Part shown: piece by piece, positions 26,377 through 36,560 of the stretch
How the letters are laid out: every line of letters starts with the position of its first letter
Position numbering within the stretch: the first letter of the stretch is position 1
NCBI GenBank assembly: GCA_963779765.1
Contig: CAVZZP010000002.1
Coordinates: forward strand, 806,001-870,000
Reading direction: 5' to 3'
DNA: 64,000 nt
DNA from: Silicimonas sp963779765
GTDB lineage: Bacteria > Pseudomonadota > Alphaproteobacteria > Rhodobacterales > Rhodobacteraceae
Translations under genes and position numbers: made by a program
Notes under the pieces: model-generated
Databases searched by the model: none
What the model was told of the DNA's origin: nothing
The model's input: only the letters and a program-made list of their open reading frames with translations

Positions 26377-26433
26377 GCAACCTTTTGGTTGCCAATCCAA
26401 CGCCCCGCGCTAGATTGGCAACCAGGAGGTTGC
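26377..26433 (+). promoter_or_regulatory. Operator palindrome over promoter of SRPBCC-arsR operon
   Basis: Two 21-base arms, 26377-26397 and 26413-26433, are inverted repeats with 19 of 21 positions matching and a 15-base centre. The arm core is GGTTGCCAATC / GATTGGCAACC. A promoter lies inside: TTGCCA at 26389-26394, 16 bases, TAGATT at 26411-26416. The right arm includes the AGGAGG ribosome site of the first gene. This is the expected layout for autorepression by the ArsR-type regulator encoded second. Confidence 0.78.
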
Positions 26434-26436
26434 ACA

Positions 26437-26883
26437 ATGCAGGACACAATCGAAAAATCCGTCTGGATCGACGCCAAGCCCGACGACGTCTGGCAAGCCC
26501 TCGCCGACTCGGGCGAATTCGGCACCTGGTTCCGCGCCCGCTTCGACGGCCCCTTCGAGGAAGACCGCATCCTCGGCGCCGAGATCACCTACCCCGGCCA
26601 CGAGGGCCTGCGCTTTTGGGTCCGTCCCGTCGTCATCGACCGGCCCACCCGCTTCGCCTTCGACTGGCCGATCGACGAAAAGGCCCAGGACATGGACCCG
26701 TCGACGGCGCTCACCACCCGCGTCACCTGGACGCTTGCCGAGGAAAACGGCGGCACCCGCGTCACCGTCACCGAATCCGGCTTTGCCGCCCTTCCGCACG
26801 ACCTCGCCGAGCGGAAACGCCCGGACAACGAAGGCGGTTGGGAGATCCAGTGCGCCAACCTCAAGGCCCATGTCGAGGCCTGA
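26437..26883 (+). CDS. SRPBCC (AHSA1-like) domain protein
   Basis: A 148-residue START/Bet v1-like protein with a hydrophobic ligand cavity. It starts MQDTIEKSVWIDAKPDDVWQ and contains FGTWFRARFDGPF and the C-terminal GGWEIQCANLKAHVE typical of AHSA1-like proteins paired with ArsR regulators. The ligand is unknown. AGGAGG precedes the ATG. It overlaps the downstream ArsR gene by 14 bases. The two genes form an operon that is probably controlled by the palindrome just upstream. Confidence 0.9.
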   Translation: MQDTIEKSVWIDAKPDDVWQALADSGEFGTWFRARFDGPFEEDRILGAEITYPGHEGLRFWVRPVVIDRPTRFAFDWPIDEKAQDMDPSTALTTRVTWTLAEENGGTRVTVTESGFAALPHDLAERKRPDNEGGWEIQCANLKAHVEA

Positions 26884-27184
26884 CCCGGCCGCCGTCTTCG
26901 CGGCGCTCGGCGACCCGACCCGCCTGAAGCTCCTCGACCGGCTCGGCGGCGGCGAGCAGCCCCTCGCCGCCCTCGCCCAAGGCACGGACATCTCGCGCCA
27001 GGGGATCGCCAAGCACCTCGCCGTCCTCGAGGCTGCGGGCCTCGTCGCCTCGCACACCAGCGGGCGCGAGCGCCGCTTCCGCCTCCAGAACGGCGGCATC
27101 ACCTCGGCGCAGGACCACCTCGCCCGCATCGCGCGCGGATGGGAGGACACCCTCGCCCGCCTCAAGGCCCACGTCGAACGCTGA
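26870..27184 (+). CDS. ArsR family transcriptional regulator
   Basis: Winged-helix repressor of 104 residues. The helix-turn-helix lies in DPTRLKLLDRLGGGEQ and TDISRQGIAKHLAVLEAAGLV, with the wing at SGRERRFRLQ. The two-cysteine metal site of classical ArsR (ELCVCDL) is absent, as in the SRPBCC-associated subgroup, so it likely senses an organic ligand or acts with its partner. It begins inside the SRPBCC gene and should bind the 57-base palindrome at 26377-26433. Confidence 0.92.
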   Translation: MSRPDPAAVFAALGDPTRLKLLDRLGGGEQPLAALAQGTDISRQGIAKHLAVLEAAGLVASHTSGRERRFRLQNGGITSAQDHLARIARGWEDTLARLKAHVER

Positions 27185-27254
27185 CCCGGCCCCGCCTCTG
27201 GCGATCCACGTCCTATCGTGGCAAGACAGCCGGAACAGCGAACGGGGGACAAGC

Positions 27255-30082
27255 ATGGCATTCGGCAAGGGACATCACCTCAGCCTGGTCGACGGCTCGG
27301 CCTTCATCTTCCGAGCCTACCACGCGCTGCCGCCGCTCACGCGCAAGTCCGATGGCCTGCCGGTCGGTGCGGTCTCGGGCTTCGTCAACATGATCTGGAA
27401 GATGATCGAGGACAATCGCGGCCCCGACGCGCCCACCCATGCCGCCGTCGTCTTCGACAAGGGCTCGCACACCTTCCGCAACGAGATGTACGACCTCTAC
27501 AAGGCCAACCGCGAGGCGATGCCCGAGGATTTGCGCCCGCAGATCCCGCTGACCCGCGAAGCGACGCGCGCCTTCAACCTCGCCTGCCTCGAACAGGAAG
27601 GCTTCGAGGCCGACGACATCATCGCCACCCTCGCCTGCAAGGCCCGCGACGCGGGTGGGCGCGTCACCATCGTGTCCTCCGACAAGGACCTGATGCAGCT
27701 CGTCGGCGACGGGGTCGAGATGTTCGACGCGATGAAGAACGCCCGCATCGATCGCGAGGGCGTACTCGAGAAGTTCGGCGTCTACCCCGAGCGCGTCGTC
27801 GACGTGCAGGCGCTGGCCGGCGACAGCGTCGACAACGTCCCCGGCGCGCCCGGCATCGGCATCAAGACCGCGGCTCTTCTCATCAACGAATACGGCGACC
27901 TCGAAACGCTTCTTGAACGTGCTGAAGAGATCAAGCAGCCGAAGCGCCGGCAGGTGCTGATCGACCATGCCGACCAGATCCGCCTCTCGAAGAAGCTCGT
28001 CAGCCTCGATTGCGAGATGGACCTCGGCTACGACCTCGACACGCTGGAGGTGAAGGAGCCGGTCGCGGCCGACCTCCTCGATTTCCTCGCGCAGATGGAA
28101 TTTCGCACCATCACCCGCCGCGTGGCCGAGAAGCTGGGCGTCGAGGTTCCCGCCGTCGCCGAATCCCAGCCCGCCGCCTCGGGCGGCCTGCCGGACGACA
28201 CCGCCGACGCCGGCCTTCCCGGCGCGCCCGACCTGCCCTTCGACGCGAAGAATTACACCTGCGTCACCACCGCCGCCGAGCTTCAGACGTGGATCGACAA
28301 GGCCCACGCCACCGGCTGGATCTCTGTCGATACCGAAACGACGAGCCTCGATGAGATGAAGGCCGAACTCGTCGGCATCAGCCTCGCCGTCGAGGCGGGT
28401 CACGCGGCCTACGTCCCCCTCGCCCACCGCGAGGAAGGCGGCGTCGGTCTCTTCGGCTCGGACGAGCTGGCGCCGAACCAGATGCCGCTTCCCGAATGCC
28501 TGGCACTTCTCAAGCCGCTGCTGGAAGACCCCGCCGTCCTCAAGATCAACCACAACGCCAAGTACGACGTGAAGGTGCTGGCCCGCTACGGCATCCGGAT
28601 GGCGCCGATCGACGACACCATGCTGATGAGCTACGCGCTTCACGCCGGGCTCCACAACCACGGCATGGACGAGGTCAGCGAGCGCTACCTCGGCCACAAC
28701 CCCATCGCCATCAAGACGCTGATCGGCTCAGGCAAGGCGCAGCGGACCTTCGACGCGGTCAAGATCGACGACGCCGTGACCTATGCCTCCGAGGACGCCG
28801 ACGTCACGCTCAGGCTCTGGCAGGCGTTCCGCCCCCAGCTTCACGCCGCGCGCGTCGCAACGGTCTACGAGACGCTGGAACGCCCCCTTGTCGCCGTCCT
28901 GACCGACATGGAAATGGCGGGCGTCAAGGTCGACAAGAACGTCCTGTCGCGCATGTCGAACGCCTTCGCCCAGAAGATGGCCCAGCTCGAAGACGAGATC
29001 TACGAAGCCGCCGGCCAGAAGTTCAACGTGGGCTCGCCCAGCCAGGTCGGGACCATCCTCTTCGACGTCATGGGACTGCCGGGAGGCAAGACGGGCAAGA
29101 CCGGCAAGTATTCCACCCCCGCCGACGTGCTGGAGGATCTCGGCGACCGAACACGCGCTGCCCGGCCTCATCCTCGACCACCGGCAGGTCCAGAAGCTCA
29201 AGTCGACCTACACCGACGCACTTCAGGACCACGTCAACGCCGAGACAGGGCGCGTCCACACCTCCTATTCCATCGCCGGCGCGAACACCGGGCGGTTGGC
29301 CTCGACCGACCCCAACCTCCAGAACATCCCGATCCGCACCGAGGAAGGCCGCCGCATCCGCGAGGCCTTCGTGGCGACGCCCGGCCACACCCTCGTCAGC
29401 CTCGACTATTCCCAGATCGAGCTCCGCATCCTCGCCCACACCGCCGACATCCCGGCGCTGAAGGAAGCCTTCCGCGAGGGCCAGGACATCCACGCCGCCA
29501 CCGCGTCCGAGATGTTCAACGTCCCCCTCGACGAGATGACCCCCGACATCCGTCGCCAAGCCAAGGCGATCAACTTCGGCGTCATCTACGGCATCTCCGG
29601 CTGGGGCCTCGCCCGCAACCTCCGCATCCCCCGCGACGAGGCGCAGGCCTTCATCGACCGCTATTTCGAGCGCTTCCCCGGCATCCGCACCTACATGGAC
29701 GACACCATCGCCTTCGCGCGCGAGCACATGCACGTCCGCACCCTCTTCGGCCGCCGCATCAACACGCCCGAAATCAACGCCAAGGGCCCCACCGCCGGAT
29801 TCGCCCGCCGCGCCGCGATCAACGCGCCGATCCAGGGCACCGCCGCCGACATCATCCGCCGCGCCATGATCCGGATGCCCGACGCCATCGACGGCCTGCC
29901 CGCGAAGATGCTCCTCCAGGTCCACGACGAACTGCTCTTCGAGGTCGAGGAAGGCGCCGCCGACGACCTGATCGCCATCGCCAAGGCGCGTGATGGAGGG
30001 CGCTGCCCACCCCGCCGTCCGTCTCGACGTCCCGCTTATCGTCGATGCCGGGCGCGGCGCGAACTGGGCACTGGCCCACTAG
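27255..30082 (+). CDS. polA: DNA polymerase I (two frameshifts)
   Basis: Fills gaps in repair and Okazaki fragment maturation. All three domains are present. The 5'-3' exonuclease starts LVDGSAFIFRAYHALPPL; the 3'-5' exonuclease has SVDTETTSLDE, INHNAKYDVKVL and YASEDADVTLRL; the polymerase has RLASTDPNLQNIPIRT, LDYSQIELRILAH, RRQAKAINFGVIYG and QVHDELLFEVE. The frame breaks near 29142 (extra base in CTCGGCG) and near 29986 (extra base in AAGGCG). Removing both gives about 942 codons ending ANWALAH at TAG 30080-30082. The proofreading site is intact. Preceded by an AGCGAACGGGGG region. Confidence 0.96.
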
Positions 30083-30183
30083 AACCTTCGATCACGATTT
30101 AGTCACATTCTCCACACGTTCTTGACAGAATCTGCACAGGCGCTGCACAAAGGGGGCGTGTGTTTTACAGGGGTAGGGTAACC

Positions 30184-30203
30184 AGTACTTTCGTGCTTTT
30201 TTG
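30184..30203 (+). terminator. Possible polA terminator
   Basis: AGTAC-TTTC-GTGCT, a five-pair stem with one wobble, is followed by TTTTTT. It lies about 100 bases after the polA stop. The stem is weak, so confidence is moderate. Confidence 0.45.
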
Positions 30204-30219
30204 AGTGAAATCCATTTTT

Positions 30220-30256
30220 GACGGCCCGCCCCCGTGAGGGCGGGCCGTCGTCTTTC
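30220..30256 (+). terminator. Strong GC hairpin, probable terminator
   Basis: A perfect 12-pair stem (GACGGCCCGCCC / GGGCGGGCCGTC) with a six-base loop, then GTCTTT. It lies between polA and the ACT protein gene; the gap 30083-30298 holds this, the weaker hairpin at 30184 and no gene. Confidence 0.65.
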
Positions 30257-30298
30257 GCGGGCTTGCCAAACGCCTGACTCCCCCGTCCTAATGCCCGC

Positions 30299-30748
30299 AT
30301 GAAAAGCGGCACACGGCCCGTCAAGGGCACGCGCAAGATGATCGCGAACATGACCCCGGTGCTTCAGCCGGGCACCTATGTGTTCTGCACCATGCTCAAC
30401 ACCGAGGACGCCACCGCCGCCGCGACCCTGGCTCTCGCCACCTTCGCCGAGGACGAGGGCATGTCGCTCATCCTCGAAAAATCCGAAGCCGACCGCCTTG
30501 GCCTCTCCTACGGCGACAGGATGCGGCGCATCACTTTGATGGTCTACTCCTCGGTCTCGGGCGTCGGCCTCACCGCCGCCGTCGCAAGCGAACTCGCGCG
30601 CCACCGCATCCCCGCCAACGTCGTCGCCGCAACCCAGCACGACCACGTCTTCGTCCCGAAGAAACACGCCGACCGCGCGCTCGACACGCTGCGCGGTCTC
30701 CAGGCCCGCGCCCGCGACGGGCAGGACGAATTCACGGACGCGGACTGA
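30299..30748 (+). CDS. ACT domain-containing protein
   Basis: A 149-residue protein built of two ACT-like repeats, of the family often labelled DUF2241. It opens MKSGTRPVKGTRKMIANMTP, then VFCTMLNTEDATAAA and a second repeat ending NVVAATQHDHVFVPKKHADRAL. ACT domains bind amino acids and similar ligands; no enzyme domain is attached. Its 3' end overlaps the convergent membrane protein gene by 17 bases. It could be a free-standing amino-acid sensor, but no partner is apparent. Confidence 0.8.
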   Translation: MKSGTRPVKGTRKMIANMTPVLQPGTYVFCTMLNTEDATAAATLALATFAEDEGMSLILEKSEADRLGLSYGDRMRRITLMVYSSVSGVGLTAAVASELARHRIPANVVAATQHDHVFVPKKHADRALDTLRGLQARARDGQDEFTDAD

Positions 30749-31358
30749 CCCGCCGTCCGAAGACCGAGACCAGCACCATGGCAATAACGGCGCCACCCGC
30801 GTTGAAACAAAGATCGAGCGCGGTGTTGTAATAGCCGCCGACGTTCGTATCGGGCACGGCGAGCACCGCCGTGAACTCGATGATCTCGTTCAAGGCGCCC
30901 AGCCCCATGGCCGCGAACGCGGGATAAGTCACGGCCGTCCAGGTGCCCCTCGTCTCGGGGAAATGGCGCGTCAGAAGGTGATGCAACACCCAGGCCGTCA
31001 CCCCGAAGCCCCAGGCATGGACCACCTGGTCGTACTTCAGGATGAACACCTCTCCGCTTTCGATCAGCGGCAGCAGGCGCAGGTTGTAGAGGACCGAACC
31101 ATCCACCGGCACGCCGCCCCCGGCCATATGCGCCAGCCCCCAGAGCGACAGCGCCCACAGCATCGCGGGCGGGTATTCGGCGGCCCGCAGCGAAAAGGCG
31201 ACGAGCCCGATCAGGATCGCCATCGTGACGATATAGACGATGAACTCGTAATTCCCGATCGACAGGAACCAGACGGTGAACCCCAGCACATAGGCCAGGG
31301 TGAAGAGGCCGACGGCCTTCTCTGCGGGATTGGGGGAGATGCGGGCCATGCGCGGCAT
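30732..31358 (-). CDS. DUF2238/YjdF-like membrane protein
   Basis: A 208-residue integral membrane protein with about six helices. The family signature is visible: KYDQVVHAWGFG near the middle and LNEIIEF...NVGGYYNTALDLCFNAGGA near the end, containing conserved His, Glu and Asp in membrane segments. Function unknown. The start could be ATG 31358 or 31349; neither has a clear SD. It shares its 3' end with the convergent ACT gene. Confidence 0.82.
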   Translation of the reverse strand: MPRMARISPNPAEKAVGLFTLAYVLGFTVWFLSIGNYEFIVYIVTMAILIGLVAFSLRAAEYPPAMLWALSLWGLAHMAGGGVPVDGSVLYNLRLLPLIESGEVFILKYDQVVHAWGFGVTAWVLHHLLTRHFPETRGTWTAVTYPAFAAMGLGALNEIIEFTAVLAVPDTNVGGYYNTALDLCFNAGGAVIAMVLVSVFGRRVSPRP

Positions 31359-31399
31359 CTGACGGACTTGATGCGGCCTTGGCAAGTCGCCAGCGGGGA

Positions 31400-31816
31400 T
31401 CAGCCTTCGGAAGCGATCCCCGAAGGTCCGTCGTTCGCCGCCGCGGCGGCAAGGACGCTCGGCAAAAGGGTGTCGACGCAGAACGGCTTCGAAAAGCTCG
31501 CGATGACCGACGGCATCCGCTGGAAGATCGACGTCGCCGCATCGTCCATGCTGATCGTGATGACCGGTACGTTCTGCGCAGAAAGCCAGGCCACCGCCTG
31601 CTGCGACCGGATGTCCGTCACCTTGAGATCGACGATCGCCGCGCTCGCGCCGCAAGGGCCGGTCCCGGTGTCGTAGCCCTGCTCGATATAGGCACCCAGT
31701 CCGATCGAGGCGAGCGCCTCCTGGATGTCCATCGCCAGCACCACGTCACTCGTCATAAGCGCGACCATCTTCCGAATTGGCGGACCGGCTTCGGCAAAAC
31801 TCTCGGTGTGTTTCAT
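31400..31816 (-). CDS. Stand-alone receiver-domain-like protein
   Basis: A 138-residue protein resembling a response regulator receiver without an output domain. The likely phosphoacceptor is the Asp of AAIVDLKVTD; the switch region follows in VITISMDD and the conserved Lys is in SFSKPF. The usual acidic pair at the first strand is altered (VALMTSDVVLAMD), so metal binding may be weakened. No kinase is adjacent. It is divergent from a small RHH protein across an AT-rich region. Start ATG 31816 (MKHTESF), with MEAA at 31828 as alternative. Confidence 0.75.
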   Translation of the reverse strand: MKHTESFAEAGPPIRKMVALMTSDVVLAMDIQEALASIGLGAYIEQGYDTGTGPCGASAAIVDLKVTDIRSQQAVAWLSAQNVPVITISMDDAATSIFQRMPSVIASFSKPFCVDTLLPSVLAAAAANDGPSGIASEG

Positions 31817-32002
31817 GGCAGCCTCCATATGTGACACTGGCACACATATTTTGAAATATCCAATGATTTCATATGTTTGATTACTAAACTTGCGCCGCAG
31901 ACTGCGTCTGCTCAGATGCGGGCAGGTGCAAAAATTTTGGTGAATGAAACTTTTTAGCCGAATGTGTGTTTTGAGTAAGTTTGGATTATCTCGGAGCGGG
32001 TC
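31817..32002. promoter_or_regulatory. AT-rich divergent regulatory region with inverted repeats
   Basis: Markedly poorer in GC than its surroundings. It contains ATATGTG (31827-31833) and CACATAT (31843-31849), a seven-base inverted repeat overlapping the translation start side of the receiver gene, and GAAAT/ATTTC at about 31853-31871. It must hold promoters for both divergent genes, but no single -35/-10 pair stands out. Confidence 0.5.
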
Positions 32003-32227
32003 TTGAACGACGAGTCTCAGAAGCGGCTGGAAAGACTGCAGGTGATGCTCACCGATGCAGAGCTTCTGGCGGTCGACGATTTCCGGTTCGAGAAGCGTAT
32101 GCCCAGCCGCGCCTCCGCCGTGCGCGAACTCCTCCGCCGCGGGCTCGAAGCCGAGGGCTATTTCACCCAGGCGAGCGGTGGAGAGTCCTCCAGCAGCTTC
32201 GGCGTCATCCCTCGCCGCGACGACTGA
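32003..32227 (+). CDS. Small ribbon-helix-helix-like protein
   Basis: A 74-residue protein. The part LTDAELLAVDDFRFEKRMPSR...VRELLRRGLEAEG fits a ribbon-helix-helix DNA-binding fold (a strand, then two helices with the RASAVRELL turn). The C-terminal 20 residues are Ser/Gly-rich. The start appears to be TTG 32003 after GGAGCGGG. No toxin gene is adjacent, so it need not be an antitoxin. It may regulate itself and the divergent receiver protein through the AT-rich region. Confidence 0.72.
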   Translation: MNDESQKRLERLQVMLTDAELLAVDDFRFEKRMPSRASAVRELLRRGLEAEGYFTQASGGESSSSFGVIPRRDD

Positions 32228-32328
32228 GGCCCCGCCTCTCTCACCGCGCCGGGTCCAGCGGCGTAACGCCCCCTTTCCCCTTCGCCACCTGTCTTCTATG
32301 ACACCGCCCAAGCCAAGAGGGGCACGTC

Positions 32329-34493
<2,165 letters not shown>

Positions 34494-34497
<4 letters not shown>

Positions 34498-35123
34498 TGG
34501 GCCGCGCGGTCGATCTGAAGACCTGGCCCAGGGCGGAGCAGTTCCGCTTCTTCCGAACCTATGCGCGTCCCCACTACGCCATCACCACCCGTATAGACGT
34601 CTCGCGCCTCATGGCCGAACGCAGCGAGCGCGACCTCTCCCCCTTCCGCACCACGCTCCATGCCATAGGCGCGGGCCTCCACGCCGTCCCCGAGCTTCGG
34701 ATGCGCTTCAAGGGTGACAAGGTGAAGCTCTACGACCGCCTCCTCCTCTCCCCCACCATCCCCTTGGAAAACGGAGACTTTCGCTACACCTACATGGCCT
34801 GGAACCCCGACCTCTCGCGCTTCGACCGCCACGCCGCCGAGAAGATCGAGGAGGTCCGCGCCGGCGTCCCGCTCAACGCCAACGATGGCAGCGTCGAGGA
34901 CGTGGCCTATCTCTCCTGCCTGCCCTGGCTCGACTATACTTCGCTCGATAACGCACTCCCCGGCCCCGACGACTGCATTCCCCGCGTGTCCTGGGGCAAG
35001 ATCGTCCCCAAGGGCGACGGCCACGACATGGCCATGACGCTTCAGGTTCACCACGCACTGGTCGATGGCCGCCAGGTGGCGCAGTTCTTCGAGGCGACGC
35101 AGGCCGCACTGAACGCGATCTGA
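34494..35123 (+). CDS. Chloramphenicol acetyltransferase-fold protein
   Basis: A 209-residue acyltransferase of the CAT family. The active-site motif HHALVDGRQVAQFF (HHxxxDG) is at about 184-197; upstream blocks include FRTTLHAIGAGLHAVPELRMR and WIPW-like LPWLDYTSLD. It starts ATGATGGG at the purL stop, so expression may be coupled to purL. Whether it confers chloramphenicol resistance cannot be told; many chromosomal relatives do not. Substrate unknown. Confidence 0.85.
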
Positions 35124-35191
35124 CCGCATTCGCCAAGCTTGCAGCAAGCGATGCGAGCCCATAGGTTTTCAAGGGAAAGAAAGGACCGCCA

Positions 35192-35428
35192 ATGCCCATG
35201 CAGGCCCACGAGATCGAAGACCTTCTCCGCGAATCCTTCCCGAACGCGAAGATCGCGGTCGAGGGCGACGACGGGGTCCACATGTCGGCCATGGTCGTCG
35301 ACGAAAGCTTCCGGGGCATGAACCGCGTCCAGCAGCAGCGCGCCGTCTATGCAGCGCTCAAGGGCCGGATGGACGGCTCATCGGGCGAGCTTCACGCGCT
35401 GGCGCTGACGACGCGCGCGCCCGACTGA
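35192..35428 (+). CDS. BolA family protein
   Basis: A 78-residue BolA/IbaG-type protein that pairs with monothiol glutaredoxins in iron-sulfur cluster handling. It has the conserved helix RVQQQRAVYAALKGRM and the HALALTT end; the second conserved histidine region VHMSAMVVDESF is present. It lies 73 bases upstream of a monothiol glutaredoxin, the usual BolA-Grx pair. GAAAGGA provides the ribosome site. Confidence 0.92.
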   Translation: MPMQAHEIEDLLRESFPNAKIAVEGDDGVHMSAMVVDESFRGMNRVQQQRAVYAALKGRMDGSSGELHALALTTRAPD

Positions 35429-35501
35429 TCCCCCCGCCTCCCCTTCCCTCTTCGCCCGAACCGCATTAGATGTCTGGCGAAAGCGAACAGGGGAGCCAGC
35501 C

Positions 35502-35861
35502 ATGAGCGCTCAGGACAAGATCGAACAGACCGTGAAGGGCAACGATGTCGTTCTCTTCATGAAAGGCACCAAGGAAATGCCCCAGTGCGGCTTCTCCAGC
35601 CGCGTCGCGGGGGTGCTCAACTTCATGGGTGTCGACTACTCAGACGTGAACGTCCTTTCTGACGAGACTATCCGCCAGGGGATCAAGGACTATTCCGACT
35701 GGCCGACGATCCCGCAGCTTTACGTCAAGGGCGAGTTCGTGGGCGGCTGCGACATCATCACCGAGATGATGCTGTCGGGAGAGCTGGATCAGCTCTTCGA
35801 GCAGCAGGGTGTGTCCTTCAACAAGGACGCGGCCGACCAGATCCGCGCTCACAACTCCTGA
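35502..35861 (+). CDS. grxD: Monothiol glutaredoxin Grx4 family
   Basis: Carries and transfers [2Fe-2S] clusters, with glutathione as co-ligand and BolA as partner. The 119-residue protein has CGFS at residues 29-32 preceded by KGTKEMPQ, then WPTIPQLYVKGEFVGGCDI with the glutathione-binding TIP and GG-CD elements. Start after GGGGAGCCAGCC. It follows the BolA gene directly, supporting a common role. Confidence 0.95.
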   Translation: MSAQDKIEQTVKGNDVVLFMKGTKEMPQCGFSSRVAGVLNFMGVDYSDVNVLSDETIRQGIKDYSDWPTIPQLYVKGEFVGGCDIITEMMLSGELDQLFEQQGVSFNKDAADQIRAHNS

Positions 35862-35868
35862 GGATTTC

Positions 35869-36165
35869 ATGTTCGTAGTCACGGTGGAGTTCCGCTCCGC
35901 CCCGGAGCATACCGGCGATTTCCTGACGGCGCTCCGCGAGAACGCGCGCGCCTCTCTCGAGGTCGAGCCGGGCTGCCAGAGGTTCGACGTCTGCCGCGAC
36001 CCGAAAGATCAGTCGCGGTTCTTCCTCTATGAAATCTACGACGACGCCGCCGCGTTTCAGGCGCACAAGGCGACGACGCACTACGGCACATTCTCGGAAC
36101 GGATCGAAAGCTGGACCGAGCACAAGGCGGTCGCGATGTTCCGCCTCGACGGTCCGCCGGCGTGA
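35869..36165 (+). CDS. ABM-domain (antibiotic biosynthesis monooxygenase-like) protein
   Basis: A 98-residue ferredoxin-fold protein of the ABM family: MFVVTVEFRSAPEHTGDFL, then CQRFDVCRDPKDQSRFFLYEIYDD and HYGTF. Such proteins act as small heme-independent oxygenases, quinol oxidases (YgiN/LsrG) or binding proteins; specificity is unknown. The ATG is seven bases after grxD. The next gene begins GTGA at its stop, so grxD to the dehydrogenase gene at 36557 look like one transcript. Confidence 0.85.
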   Translation: MFVVTVEFRSAPEHTGDFLTALRENARASLEVEPGCQRFDVCRDPKDQSRFFLYEIYDDAAAFQAHKATTHYGTFSERIESWTEHKAVAMFRLDGPPA

Positions 36166-36560
36166 CCAGCGCGCTCCGGCACGAGGCGGGACGCCCCCGC
36201 CACGCGCGCCCGGGCGGTGCCTCGACCGTGCAGATGATCACGCCCGATACGGGCGCCCGCTCGATCCTCAACGGCTTCACCGACATTCCGCCCGGCGGGG
36301 GCATCCCGCTTCACTGGCACAACGTCGAGGAAAGCGTCCTCGTCGTCTCGGGTTCTGCGCGCGTCGAGGTGGCCGGCGAATGGCGCGACGCGCAGGCGAC
36401 CGACGTGGTCTGGGTCGACGCCGAGGTGCCGCACCGCTTCGTCAACGCCTCCGACAGCGAGCCTCTGCGGATCTTCTGGACCTACGCCTCGGCCACCGCC
36501 ACCCGCACCCTCGCCGAGACGGGAGAGACCAGAGCCGTCGCTGTCGAGCACGACCGTTGA
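36162..36560 (+). CDS. Cupin domain protein
   Basis: A 132-residue single-cupin protein. Cupin motif 1 is IPLHWHNVEESVLVVSGSARVEV with the HxH and Glu metal ligands; motif 2 is VPHRFVNAS with the fourth ligand His. Function cannot be assigned. Start GTG 36162 overlaps the ABM gene by four bases, and its stop overlaps the TTG start of the dehydrogenase gene, so the three are translationally linked. Confidence 0.87.
   Translation: MTSALRHEAGRPRHARPGGASTVQMITPDTGARSILNGFTDIPPGGGIPLHWHNVEESVLVVSGSARVEVAGEWRDAQATDVVWVDAEVPHRFVNASDSEPLRIFWTYASATATRTLAETGETRAVAVEHDR

Noticed and set aside
24795..26588. 597-residue minus-strand open frame
   Set aside because: Mirror frame of the HerA-like ATPase gene, which has Walker A and B. 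No domain seen in the mirror product.
30122..30150. TTGACA at 30122-30127 as a promoter
   Set aside because: The expected -10 position reads GCACAA; not convincing.
31838..31856. TGGCAC near 31838 as a sigma-54 promoter
   Set aside because: The -12 element TTGCT/A is not at the right spacing (TTTTG instead); chance match.
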